Assembly: GCA_947462175.1 (NCBI GenBank) | Contig: CANHOE010000159.1 | Location: 1-6,427, forward strand | DNA length: 6,427 bases | Direction of reading: 5' to 3' | From: Burkholderiales bacterium | GTDB taxonomy: Bacteria; Pseudomonadota; Gammaproteobacteria; Burkholderiales; Burkholderiaceae_C | Shown here: in pieces, positions 1-6,427 of the stretch | How the letters are laid out: the number at the start of each line of letters is the position of its first letter | How positions within the stretch are numbered: the stretch's first letter is position 1 | Program-made: the position numbers and the translations under genes | The notes under the pieces: generated by a model | What the model was told of the DNA's origin: nothing | Seen by the model: only the letters and a program-made list of their open reading frames with translations | Databases searched by the model: none

Positions 1-817
1 TGGGGGTACCTTGCTGGCCACGGCGCTGGCCGTCTTGGCCGCACGCGGTGAGAAGCCAGCCGCCAGCATGACGCTTTTGACCAGCCTGCTTGATTTCACC
101 GACACCGGCATCCTCGATTTGTTCATTGACGAGGCCATGGTGCGGGTGCGCGAGCGCTCGATTGGTGCTGAGAGTCCCAAAGGAGGCGGCCTGCTCAAGG
201 GAAGCGAATTGGCTTCGACCTTCAGCTTCCTGCGCCCGAACGACCTGGTGTGGAACTACGTCGTCGGCAATTACCTGAAAGGCGAAACGCCGCCTCCGTT
301 CGACCTGCTTTACTGGAACAGCGACAGCACCAACTTGCCTGGGCCGATGTATTGCTGGTACCTGCGCCACACCTACCTGGAGAACCGGTTGATGAAGCCG
401 CGCGATCTGACGGTCTGCAGCCAGCCGCTGGATCTGTCGCTGATCGACACACCGGCCTACATCTACGCCTCTAGAGAAGATCACATCGTGCCCTGGGAGT
501 CCGCCTACCGCTCTACGCAGGTGCTCAAGGGCAAGAAGCGATTCGTGCTCGGCGCCTCGGGTCACATTGCAGGCGTGATCAATCCGCCCGCCAAGAAGAA
601 GCGCAGCCACTGGGTCGGTGGCACCGCAGCTGTTCCGGCCAGGGCGGACACCTGGTTCGGCAAGGCCAAGGAACATCCGGGCAGCTGGTGGACCGACTGG
701 GCACTTTGGCTGGCCAGCCATGCGGGTCGGCAGGTTGCCGCGCCGAAATCCGCCGGTAGCCGCCGGCACCCTGTCATCGAACCAGCGCCAGGGCGCTACG
801 TGAAGCAGAAAGTCTGA
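1..817 (+). CDS. phaC: Class I poly(3-hydroxybutyrate) synthase PhaC, C-terminal part (5' end outside window)
   Basis: This enzyme polymerises (R)-3-hydroxybutyryl-CoA into PHB at the granule surface. The reading frame is open to the left edge, and its first full codon is at position 2. It begins with the last two glycines of the lipase-like box (family form GxCxGG), so the catalytic Cys codon lies just outside the window. The other two catalytic residues are visible: Asp in REDHIVPW (codon 479-481) and His in SGHIAGVINPP (codon 563-565). Measured from where the Cys must lie, they are at +161 and +189, the same spacing as Cys319/Asp480/His508 in C. necator PhaC. The conserved LLYWNSDSTNLPGPM segment, carrying the Trp matching C. 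necator Trp425, is also present. The C-terminus ends about where the family ends. The TTG at position 11 is internal, not a start. It is the first gene of a phaCAB operon, with phaA 102 bp downstream. The family assignment is very secure. Confidence 0.97.
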   Translation, partial: GGTLLATALAVLAARGEKPAASMTLLTSLLDFTDTGILDLFIDEAMVRVRERSIGAESPKGGGLLKGSELASTFSFLRPNDLVWNYVVGNYLKGETPPPFDLLYWNSDSTNLPGPMYCWYLRHTYLENRLMKPRDLTVCSQPLDLSLIDTPAYIYASREDHIVPWESAYRSTQVLKGKKRFVLGASGHIAGVINPPAKKKRSHWVGGTAAVPARADTWFGKAKEHPGSWWTDWALWLASHAGRQVAAPKSAGSRRHPVIEPAPGRYVKQKV

Positions 818-866
818 CAGCGGTCCGAAGCATTTCAACGCGCCGTCTTTCCGTTCGCAGTAAGGT

Positions 867-894
867 GTACAGCTGCGTCATCTCCGTGCTGTAC
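867..894. repeat. Inverted repeat in the phaC-phaA gap
   Basis: GTACAGC at 867-873 and its exact reverse complement GCTGTAC at 888-894 are separated by 14 bp, so the half-site centres are 21 bp apart, close to two helical turns. This could be an operator-like dyad or a weak RNA stem (7 bp, 14-nt loop). No T run follows, so it is not a canonical terminator. It ends 14 bp before the phaA ribosome binding site. No convincing sigma-70 promoter was found in the gap. The repeat is seen directly; any function is a guess. Confidence 0.4.
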
Positions 895-908
895 TTTCAC
901 CTCAATCC

Positions 909-913
909 AGGAA
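909..913 (+). promoter_or_regulatory. Ribosome binding site of phaA
   Basis: AGGAA lies 6 nt upstream of the ATG at 920. It supports that start, which also gives the standard thiolase N-terminus (MSTDIVIVSAARTAVGKF). Confidence 0.75.
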
Positions 914-919
914 TTCATC

Positions 920-2101
920 ATGAGCACAGATATCGTCATCGTTTCGGCCGCCCGCACCGCCGTGGGCAAGTTCGGCGGCAGCCTGGCGAAAGTGCCGGCG
1001 TCGGCATTGGGATCGGTTGCCATTGCCGAGGCGCTCAAGCGCGCCGGGCTGACGGGTGAACAGGTCAGCGAAGTCATCATGGGGCAAGTGTTGCAGGCTG
1101 GTTGCGGCCAGAACCCGGCACGGCAGGCGTCGATCGGGGCTGGCCTTCCCAACACCGTGCCAGCGATGACGATCAACAAGCTGTGCGGATCGGGCTTGAA
1201 GTCGGTCGTGCTGGCAGCTCAAGCCATCCGCGACGGCGATGCAGACATCGTCGTGGCCGGCGGCCAGGAGAACATGAGCATCGCGCCGCACGTGCTGCCG
1301 GGCTCGCGTGATGGCGTTCGGATGGGCGAATGGAAGCTGCTGGACACGATGTTGTGCGATGGCCTGACCGACGCCTTCAACGCGTACCACATGGGAGTCA
1401 CTGCGGAGAACATCGCCAAGAAGTACGGCATCAGCCGCGAAGCACAGGACGCACTGGCACTGGCCTCGCAAATGAAGGCTGCAGCGGCACAGGAGGCAGG
1501 GCGGTTCAACGATGAGATCGTCAGCGTCAGCATTCCACAGCGCAAGGGCGACCCTCTGTTGTTCGGGGTCGACGAATTCGTCAACCGCAAGTGCACAGCC
1601 GAAGGGCTGGCGGGTTTGCGGCCTGCTTTTGACAAGGCCGGTGGTGTAACGGCTGGTAACGCCTCGGGCATCAACGATGGTGCGGCGGCGGTGGTGGTGA
1701 TGAGTGCCGCGCGCGCTGCGGCCCTCGGCCTGACGCCGTTGGCACGCATCGCCAGCTACGCCAGCTCCGGACTCGACCCCGCCATCATGGGCATGGGTCC
1801 GGTGTCGGCCTCACAGCGAGCGCTGGCGAGGGCTGGCTGGAAGGCGGCGGACCTCGATCTGCTGGAGATCAACGAGGCATTCGCTGCCCAGGCCTGTGCT
1901 GTGCACCAGGAAATGGGCTGGGATACCAGCAAGGTCAATGTGAACGGTGGCGCCATCGCCATCGGACATCCGATCGGCGCATCCGGCTGCCGCGTGCTGG
2001 TCACCTTGTTGTACGAAATGCAGAAGCGCAATGCCAAGAAGGGTCTGACCAGCCTGTGCATCGGCGGCGGCATGGGGATTGCAATGACGCTGGAACGCTA
2101 A
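920..2101 (+). CDS. phaA: Acetyl-CoA acetyltransferase (beta-ketothiolase) PhaA
   Basis: PhaA catalyses the first step of PHB synthesis, the Claisen condensation of two acetyl-CoA to acetoacetyl-CoA, in the cytosol. The 393-residue product has the usual length of biosynthetic thiolases. The acyl-accepting nucleophile is Cys89 in NKLCGSGLK, the NEAF motif carries Asn318, GHPIGASG carries His350, and the C-terminal CIGGGMG carries the acid/base Cys380. All the catalytic signatures are therefore intact and spaced as in the Zoogloea and Cupriavidus enzymes. The N-terminal domain (about 1-120 plus 250-270), the loop domain (about 120-245) and the C-terminal domain (about 275-393) are all represented. 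The ATG start is backed by AGGAA 6 nt upstream. It sits between phaC and phaB on the same strand, with gaps of about 100 bp on each side, consistent with one operon. The context favours the biosynthetic PhaA role over a degradative thiolase or an AtoB paralogue. Confidence 0.97.
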   Translation: MSTDIVIVSAARTAVGKFGGSLAKVPASALGSVAIAEALKRAGLTGEQVSEVIMGQVLQAGCGQNPARQASIGAGLPNTVPAMTINKLCGSGLKSVVLAAQAIRDGDADIVVAGGQENMSIAPHVLPGSRDGVRMGEWKLLDTMLCDGLTDAFNAYHMGVTAENIAKKYGISREAQDALALASQMKAAAAQEAGRFNDEIVSVSIPQRKGDPLLFGVDEFVNRKCTAEGLAGLRPAFDKAGGVTAGNASGINDGAAAVVVMSAARAAALGLTPLARIASYASSGLDPAIMGMGPVSASQRALARAGWKAADLDLLEINEAFAAQACAVHQEMGWDTSKVNVNGGAIAIGHPIGASGCRVLVTLLYEMQKRNAKKGLTSLCIGGGMGIAMTLER

Positions 2102-2119
2102 ATCCAACACAGTCTTCGG

Positions 2120-2149
2120 TGACAACCCGGTTGACCCACCGGTCTGTCA
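2120..2149 (+). repeat. Interrupted inverted repeat (stem-loop) in the phaA-phaB gap
   Basis: TGACA (2120-2124) pairs with TGTCA (2145-2149), and CCGGT (2127-2131) pairs with ACCGG (2138-2142). All pairs fall on one symmetry axis. The result is ten base pairs with a 2x2 internal mismatch and a 6-nt loop (TTGACC). No T run follows (the next bases are GGGCCC-like), so it is not a classical terminator. It begins 18 bp after the phaA stop codon and ends 38 bp before the phaB ribosome binding site. It could be an mRNA processing or stability element, or a protein-binding dyad. The structure is seen directly; the role is inferred. Confidence 0.5.
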
Positions 2150-2187
2150 GGGCCCAGCCTTGACGTTGCGCCCATTCAGAACAACAC

Positions 2188-2194
2188 AGAGGAG
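2188..2194 (+). promoter_or_regulatory. Ribosome binding site of phaB (decides the start)
   Basis: AGAGGAG is a strong Shine-Dalgarno sequence 8 nt before the ATG at 2203. An in-frame GTG at 2194 overlaps this motif and cannot use it, so the ATG at 2203 is the start. Confidence 0.85.
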
Positions 2195-2202
2195 TGAGAA
2201 AG

Positions 2203-2940
2203 ATGAGCAAGAAGATTGCATATGTGACCGGTGGCATGGGCGGCATCGGAACCACCATGTGCCAGCGCCTGCACCGGGACGGTTTCACGGTGGTGGCTGG
2301 TTGCGGCCCGAGTCGTGACTTCAAGAAGTGGCTCGACGAGCAAGGCGCGCTTGGCTACCAATTCCACGCATCTGTCGGCAATGTCGGCGACTGGGACTCC
2401 ACCACGGCTGCTTTCCAGAAGGTCAAGGCAGAGCTGGGTCCGATCGACGTGCTGGTCAACAACGCCGGCATCACCCGCGACGGCATGTTCCGCAAGATGA
2501 GTCGTGCCGATTGGGACGCGGTGATCGAAACCAACCTGACCAGCCTGTTCAACGTGACCAAGCAGGTCATCGAAGACATGCTCGAAAAGGGCTGGGGCCG
2601 CATCATCAACATCAGCTCGGTCAACGGCGAGAAGGGTCAGTTCGGCCAGACAAATTATTCTGCTGCCAAGGCCGGCATGCACGGCTTCACGATGGCGCTG
2701 GCGCAGGAAGTGGCCAACAAGGGTGTGACTGTCAACACCGTCAGCCCTGGCTACATCGCGACAGACATGGTCAAGGCCATCCGGCAGGACGTGCTCGACA
2801 AGATCATCGCCGGCATCCCGGTCAAGCGACTGGGCACACCGGACGACATCGCATCGATGGTGGCGTGGGTAGCGTCCGACGAATCGGGTTTTGCCACCGG
2901 CGCCGACTTTTCGGTCAATGGCGGCTTGCACATGGGGTGA
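2203..2940 (+). CDS. phaB: NADPH-dependent acetoacetyl-CoA reductase PhaB
   Basis: PhaB reduces acetoacetyl-CoA to (R)-3-hydroxybutyryl-CoA, the monomer used by PhaC. It is a classical short-chain dehydrogenase/reductase of 245 residues, the usual length for PhaB. It shows the cofactor-binding glycine motif TGGMGGIG (residues 9-16), NNAG (86-89), and the catalytic Ser139 (in INISSVNG), Tyr152 and Lys156 (NYSAAK), with Asn111 completing the tetrad. The stretch SPGYIATDMVKAIRQDVLDK and the C-terminus GGLHMG are PhaB-typical and distinguish it from the related FabG. The loop after the second beta strand reads CGPSRDFKKW, one residue shorter than in C. necator PhaB. The strong AGAGGAG site sets the ATG start, and translation from the in-frame GTG at 2194 is unlikely. 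It is the last gene of the pha operon. Its stop codon is 22 bp from the convergent mnmH stop, and a terminator hairpin follows 44 bp later. Confidence 0.97.
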   Translation: MSKKIAYVTGGMGGIGTTMCQRLHRDGFTVVAGCGPSRDFKKWLDEQGALGYQFHASVGNVGDWDSTTAAFQKVKAELGPIDVLVNNAGITRDGMFRKMSRADWDAVIETNLTSLFNVTKQVIEDMLEKGWGRIINISSVNGEKGQFGQTNYSAAKAGMHGFTMALAQEVANKGVTVNTVSPGYIATDMVKAIRQDVLDKIIAGIPVKRLGTPDDIASMVAWVASDESGFATGADFSVNGGLHMG

Positions 2941-2962
2941 TGTGATTCGACCGCTTCGGTGC

Positions 2963-4018
2963 TCAGGACCGGAGCAAGTCTTTTGCGACGCCAGCCAAAG
3001 TGCTGGCGTCGCCGTTTTCGGGCTCCACACGCAGCGCATCGCCAAACCCGGTGAAATTGCGCTGCATCGACTGCAGGTAGACCGGGTCGTAGTGGACGAC
3101 TAGCAACTCGCGCACCACGCTTTCAATGCGGCCTGATCTGGCGGCCGCCTGCCACTGGTTGATGAGCTCATTGCCGCGCAGCGGGCGCAGGGCGTCGAGC
3201 CGGACGCAGAACGTGGGCACGTCGTTGACGAAGAAGTCGTAGTCGGCCATCAGCAGAGCAACCCGCGCGTCCTCTGGCAAATCAAGTCGCACGCAGGGCG
3301 AAGCGCGCATGCATTCGATGAGTCGCTCCGGCACGCGTAACTCGCCGACCTTGCGGCTCTCGCTTTCCACCCACACCGGCCGCGCCGGGTCGAAGTGGCG
3401 CATCGTGTCCCACAGGCGCGAATCGAACTGCTTCTGTGTCGGCTGCGGGCTTCCGGGCACCAAGCCAAGCACCGATCCGCGGTGATTGGCCAGCCCCTCC
3501 AGATCGAGCACCTGCGCACCTTGCGCCTGCAGCGCCGCCAGCAGGCGACTTTTGCCCGAGCCGGTCTTGCCGCACACCACGCGAAAGCGCAGCGACAACG
3601 GCTGCACATCCAGAGCCGCCATCACCGCGCGCCGGTAGGCCTGGTAGCCACCTTCGATCACCTGTACACGGAAGCCGATCTGGCTGAGCACCAGCGACAG
3701 CGCGCCGCTGCGCTGTCCGCCCCGCCAGCAGTAGACCAGCGGCTGCCAGTCCTTGGGCTTGTCGAGTACGTGGCGCTCGATGTGCATGGCCAGATTGCGA
3801 GCCACCAGCGCCGCGCCGCGCTTGCGGGCGACGAAGGGCGAGACCTGCTTGTACTCGGTGCCGACCAGCGCACGCTCAGCATCATTCAGGCTTGGCCAGT
3901 TGACAGCACCCGGCAGCCGATCGAGCGCGAACTCACCTTCCGATCGCGCATCGATGACCGTGTCGTAGTGATCGAGTCGCTCCAGGCACTCAGAGGCGCT
4001 GACTGGGGTCAGAGGCAT
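2963..4018 (-). CDS. mnmH: tRNA 2-selenouridine synthase MnmH (SelU/YbbB)
   Basis: MnmH converts 2-thiouridine at the wobble position (34) of certain tRNAs to 2-selenouridine via a geranylated intermediate, using selenophosphate. The 351-residue protein has the two-part family layout. An N-terminal rhodanese-like domain (about 5-135) carries the catalytic Cys97 in YCWRGGQRSG, at the same number as in the E. coli enzyme. A C-terminal P-loop domain follows, with Walker A GKTGSGKS at 150-157. Other typical blocks are VIDARSEGEF, NHRGSVLG and WVESESRKVG. The ATG at 4018 lies 18 bp after the glnD stop on the same strand. Only a poor Shine-Dalgarno is visible there, which suggests translational coupling to glnD. 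The last residues (336-345, GDASTLAGVA) are encoded by the pha terminator hairpin. The selenium supply gene selD is not in this window. Confidence 0.95.
   Translation of the reverse strand: MPLTPVSASECLERLDHYDTVIDARSEGEFALDRLPGAVNWPSLNDAERALVGTEYKQVSPFVARKRGAALVARNLAMHIERHVLDKPKDWQPLVYCWRGGQRSGALSLVLSQIGFRVQVIEGGYQAYRRAVMAALDVQPLSLRFRVVCGKTGSGKSRLLAALQAQGAQVLDLEGLANHRGSVLGLVPGSPQPTQKQFDSRLWDTMRHFDPARPVWVESESRKVGELRVPERLIECMRASPCVRLDLPEDARVALLMADYDFFVNDVPTFCVRLDALRPLRGNELINQWQAAARSGRIESVVRELLVVHYDPVYLQSMQRNFTGFGDALRVEPENGDASTLAGVAKDLLRS
2985..3018 (+). terminator. Probable Rho-independent terminator of the phaCAB operon, inside the mnmH 3' end
   Basis: GCGACGCCAGC (2985-2995) and GCTGGCGTCGC (3002-3012) form a perfect 11-bp GC-rich stem with the 6-nt loop CAAAGT. 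On the plus strand CG and then TTTT (3015-3018) follow. The T run is short and offset by 2 nt, so the terminator may be of moderate strength. On the minus strand the stem is followed by AAAAG, which does not fit a terminator for mnmH. The element starts 44 bp past the phaB stop and overlaps codons 336-345 of mnmH. Confidence 0.65.
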
Positions 4019-4020
4019 CG

Positions 4021-4031
4021 TGCGGACCGCA
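4021..4031. repeat. 11-bp palindrome between glnD and mnmH
   Basis: TGCGG-A-CCGCA is perfectly symmetric about position 4026. It fills most of the 18-bp gap between the glnD stop and the mnmH start, where a ribosome binding site would be expected. In the minus-strand mRNA it could form only a 4-bp triloop stem. It may be chance. Confidence 0.3.
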
Positions 4032-4036
4032 GAGTC

Positions 4037-6427
4037 TCAGGCCGCGATCGCATCGAGCAACTCGGTCTCGATCGCGATCTGCGTGCGGTTGTGGCGCAGT
4101 GCAGCACCATCGATCAGGAAAGTGTCTTCGGCGCGCTCGCCCAGCGTGGTGATCTTGGCGAGCTGCAGGTTGATCTGGTGCTGCGCCAGCACGCGGGCGA
4201 TGGAATAAAGCAGGCCTGAGCGGTCGCTGGCCGATACGCTGAGCAGCCAGTTCTGTGCGCGCTCATCGGGGCGCAGCGTGATGCGCGGCGTGACCGGAAA
4301 CGACCTCACGCGTCGTGACAGGCGTCCGCGGCTCGGCTCGGGCAACGTGCCCTGGGCGTCGAGTGCGCGACTGAGTTGACTCTCGACCAGCGAGATCAGG
4401 TCGCGGTACTGCGCTGCCGGTGCGCCGTCGCGTGAAGCCTCGAATTGCGGGTTGATGACCTGGAAAGTGTCCAGCGCATAGCCGGATTTCGTGGTGTGCA
4501 CTTTCGCTTCGAGGATGTTGAACTGCGCGCTGTCGAAATAGCCGCAGATGCGTGCGAACAGGTCAGCGCGGTCGCGTGCATAGACCAGCACCTGCAGGCC
4601 TTCCCCGACCGGCGAAACCCGGGCCTTCACCACCGGCGACTCGGACTGCAGCTGCGCATGCAGGGAGCGGGCATGCCAGGCGATCTCGTTGACGTCGTGA
4701 CGGGAGAAATAGCTGATCGACAGTGTGTTCCACAGAGGCGCTTCGACGTTCGGCGGCTGCAGGGCCAGGTTCAGCATGTGCCGCGCTTCTTGCTTGCGCG
4801 CTTCGATTTCGGCATCGAGCTGAGGTTGCGCGCCACCCAGTGCGCGCAAGGTCGCGCGGTACAGGTCTTCAAGCAGCTTGCCCTTCCAAGCGTTCCACAC
4901 TTTCGGGCTGGTGCCGCGGATATCGGCGACCGTCAGAAGATAAAGCGCGGTGAGTCGGCGTTCCGTACCGACGAGTTGCGCAAAGGCCTGGATCACCACC
5001 GGATCGCTCAGGTCTTCTTTCTGCGCGACGCGTGACATCGTCAGGTGTTGCTTCACCAGGAATTCGATCAGCGAGGCTTCGTCGTGCCCCAGGCCGTGAT
5101 CGCGGCAGAAGCGCTTGGCTTCAGTCGTGCCCAGGACGGAATGATCTCCGCCGCGCCCTTTCGCCACGTCGTGAAACAGCGCCGCCACGTACAGGGTGTA
5201 AGGGCTGTCCCACTGCATCGCCAGTTGCGAGCAGAACGGATACTCGTGCGCATGCTCCGGGATGAAGAAGCGGCGCACGTTGCGCAGCACCATCAGGATG
5301 TGCTGATCGACGGTGTAGACATGAAACAGGTCGTGCTGCATTTGACCCACGATGCGGCGAAACACCCAGAGATAGCGCCCCAGCACGCTGGTCTCGTTCA
5401 TCAGACGAAACGCGTGTGTCTGACCCGTCGGCGACTGCAGGATCTTCAGGAATGTGGCGCGATTGACCGGATCGTGCCGGAACTCGGCGTTCATCAGGTC
5501 GCGGGCGTTGTAAAGCGCGCGCAGCGTGCGAGACGACAAGCCGGTGATGCCGCTGGTCGACTGGAACGTCAGGAAGGTGGCCAGGATGGCCTGCGGCTGG
5601 CGCTGGTACAGATCGTCGCTGACGACTTCAAGCATGCCGTCGCGGTCGAGGAAGTTCGCGTCGATCGGCCGCATCGGCGCGTCCTGCAGGCCGGAGATGC
5701 GCTCCTCGATGTTGAGCATCAGGATCTGGTTCAACTGGGCAACCGCCTTGGCCGCCCAGTAATAGCGCCGCATCAGCACTTCGGAGGCGCGCTGACCCTG
5801 TGTGGCGCGGTAGCCGAAACTCTCGGCCACCGTCCCTTGCAGATCGAACACCAGCCGGTCTTCACGCCGCCCGGCGACCAGATGCAACCGTGTGCGGATC
5901 AGTTTCAGCACACCTTCATTGCGCTGGAGCTGCTTGACTTCAAAGGGGGTTGCCAGTCCGCTGGCGGCCAGTTCGGCCCAGTTGCGGCCCAGGCCAGCCG
6001 CCCTTGCAACCCACAGGATCACTTGCAAATCTCGCAGGCCGCCTGGACTTTCCTTGCAGTTCGGCTCGAGGGAGTAGGGTGTCTCTTCGAACTTCTGATG
6101 GCGCTGACGCATCTCCAGCGTCTTGGCGCGCAGGAACGAACGCGCATTCATGGCCTGCGAGTTGTTGCGACGGAACACATTGAAGCCCCGTCGCGATCCG
6201 CACAGGTAGCGAGATTCGAGCAGCGCCGTGCGCACGGTGATGTCGCGCTCCGCCTCGGCCATGCACTCTTCGACCGTGCGCACGCTGGAGCCGATTTCGA
6301 GGCCGATGTCCCAGCAGGCGGTGATGAAGATTTCCACCCCATGTCGTGGCACCGACGACATGGTGCCGTCACCAGGAGGTGTCGATGGCAGCAGCACCAG
6401 CACATCGACGTCGGAATGCGGGAACAA
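4037..6427 (-). CDS. glnD: Bifunctional PII uridylyltransferase / uridylyl-removing enzyme GlnD (N-terminus outside window)
   Basis: GlnD is the cytosolic glutamine sensor of the nitrogen-control cascade. It uridylylates PII proteins (GlnB/GlnK) when glutamine is low and removes UMP when it is high. The visible 797 codons run to the right window edge. The frame starts at LFPHSDVDVL, within the nucleotidyltransferase signature GxGRxELxPxSDxD, so the two metal-binding aspartates are present but the preceding glycines and roughly the first 70 residues are missing. The TTG at 6427 is internal. The order, in visible residues, is: nucleotidyltransferase domain (about 1-105); the GlnD/GlnE-type block with KESPGGLRDLQ (125-135); an HD phosphohydrolase domain with His375, His419-Asp420 and Asp502; and two C-terminal ACT domains (about 611-690 and 727-796) that sense glutamine. 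It ends in a normal C-terminus. mnmH follows 18 bp downstream. There are no frameshifts or missing key residues. Confidence 0.97.
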   Translation of the reverse strand: MFPHSDVDVLVLLPSTPPGDGTMSSVPRHGVEIFITACWDIGLEIGSSVRTVEECMAEAERDITVRTALLESRYLCGSRRGFNVFRRNNSQAMNARSFLRAKTLEMRQRHQKFEETPYSLEPNCKESPGGLRDLQVILWVARAAGLGRNWAELAASGLATPFEVKQLQRNEGVLKLIRTRLHLVAGRREDRLVFDLQGTVAESFGYRATQGQRASEVLMRRYYWAAKAVAQLNQILMLNIEERISGLQDAPMRPIDANFLDRDGMLEVVSDDLYQRQPQAILATFLTFQSTSGITGLSSRTLRALYNARDLMNAEFRHDPVNRATFLKILQSPTGQTHAFRLMNETSVLGRYLWVFRRIVGQMQHDLFHVYTVDQHILMVLRNVRRFFIPEHAHEYPFCSQLAMQWDSPYTLYVAALFHDVAKGRGGDHSVLGTTEAKRFCRDHGLGHDEASLIEFLVKQHLTMSRVAQKEDLSDPVVIQAFAQLVGTERRLTALYLLTVADIRGTSPKVWNAWKGKLLEDLYRATLRALGGAQPQLDAEIEARKQEARHMLNLALQPPNVEAPLWNTLSISYFSRHDVNEIAWHARSLHAQLQSESPVVKARVSPVGEGLQVLVYARDRADLFARICGYFDSAQFNILEAKVHTTKSGYALDTFQVINPQFEASRDGAPAAQYRDLISLVESQLSRALDAQGTLPEPSRGRLSRRVRSFPVTPRITLRPDERAQNWLLSVSASDRSGLLYSIARVLAQHQINLQLAKITTLGERAEDTFLIDGAALRHNRTQIAIETELLDAIAA

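Noticed and set aside
11..13. TTG as a start codon for a 268-residue protein.
   Set aside because: The frame continues upstream into the GG of the PhaC lipase box, so this is an internal Leu codon of a truncated gene.
1455..1470. A sigma-54-like -24/-12 pattern (TGGCAC-N5-TCGCA), of interest because nitrogen control uses sigma-54.
   Set aside because: It lies in the middle of the phaA coding sequence, does not match the TTGC -12 element exactly, and codes for conserved thiolase residues. Chance is the better explanation.
2160..2188. TTGACG as a possible -35 box for a phaB promoter.
   Set aside because: At a 17-bp spacing the -10 position reads AACACA, which is not a credible match. phaB is more simply read from the operon.
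2176..3045. A 289-codon open frame on the minus strand opposite phaB.
   Set aside because: It is antisense to a clearly real phaB, has no recognisable domain, and is the kind of long shadow frame common in GC-rich DNA.
3395..4219. A 274-codon open frame on the plus strand opposite mnmH and the glnD 3' end.
   Set aside because: It is fully antisense to two confidently identified genes. Its composition (rich in R, Q, A, H) is typical of a shadow frame, and no family is recognised.
6425..6427. TTG as a start codon for glnD.
   Set aside because: It is the Leu of the conserved GELFPHSDVD nucleotidyltransferase motif, so the true N-terminus is outside the window.

Overview
This window is ordinary, dense core-genome DNA from a GC-rich (by eye roughly 60% or more) betaproteobacterium. 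Burkholderiales is most likely, possibly Comamonadaceae or the Rubrivivax/Leptothrix-type relatives. This rests on the PhaC-PhaA-PhaB gene order, on proteins that resemble the Cupriavidus necator Pha proteins closely along their length as I recall them, and on the GlnD type. It is inference from recalled families, not a database search.

Layout. The left half (1-2940, plus strand) is a polyhydroxybutyrate operon: the C-terminal half of phaC (class I PHB synthase, cut by the window edge), complete phaA (acetyl-CoA acetyltransferase) and complete phaB (NADPH acetoacetyl-CoA reductase). The two gaps are about 100 bp each, and each holds an inverted repeat. The right half (2963-6427, minus strand) is glnD (PII uridylyltransferase/uridylyl-removing enzyme, N-terminus cut by the window edge), followed 18 bp downstream by mnmH/selU (tRNA 2-selenouridine synthase). 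The two units converge, with only 22 bp between the phaB and mnmH stop codons. A perfect 11-bp hairpin followed by a short T run, the likely pha terminator, lies inside the 3' end of the mnmH coding sequence.

How the genes work together. PhaA condenses two acetyl-CoA to acetoacetyl-CoA, PhaB reduces it to (R)-3-hydroxybutyryl-CoA, and PhaC polymerises that into PHB granules. GlnD sets the uridylylation state of PII proteins from the glutamine signal. PHB typically accumulates when nitrogen is limiting and carbon is in excess, so the neighbourhood is physiologically suggestive, but nothing in the sequence shows direct coupling. MnmH modifies the wobble uridine of some tRNAs and appears to be a passenger behind glnD.

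I found no RNA genes, mobile elements, CRISPR arrays, frameshifts or foreign-looking segments. No stretch of 300 bp lacks a gene. I see no previously undescribed system here. The points worth a second look are small intergenic or overlapping nucleic-acid structures.
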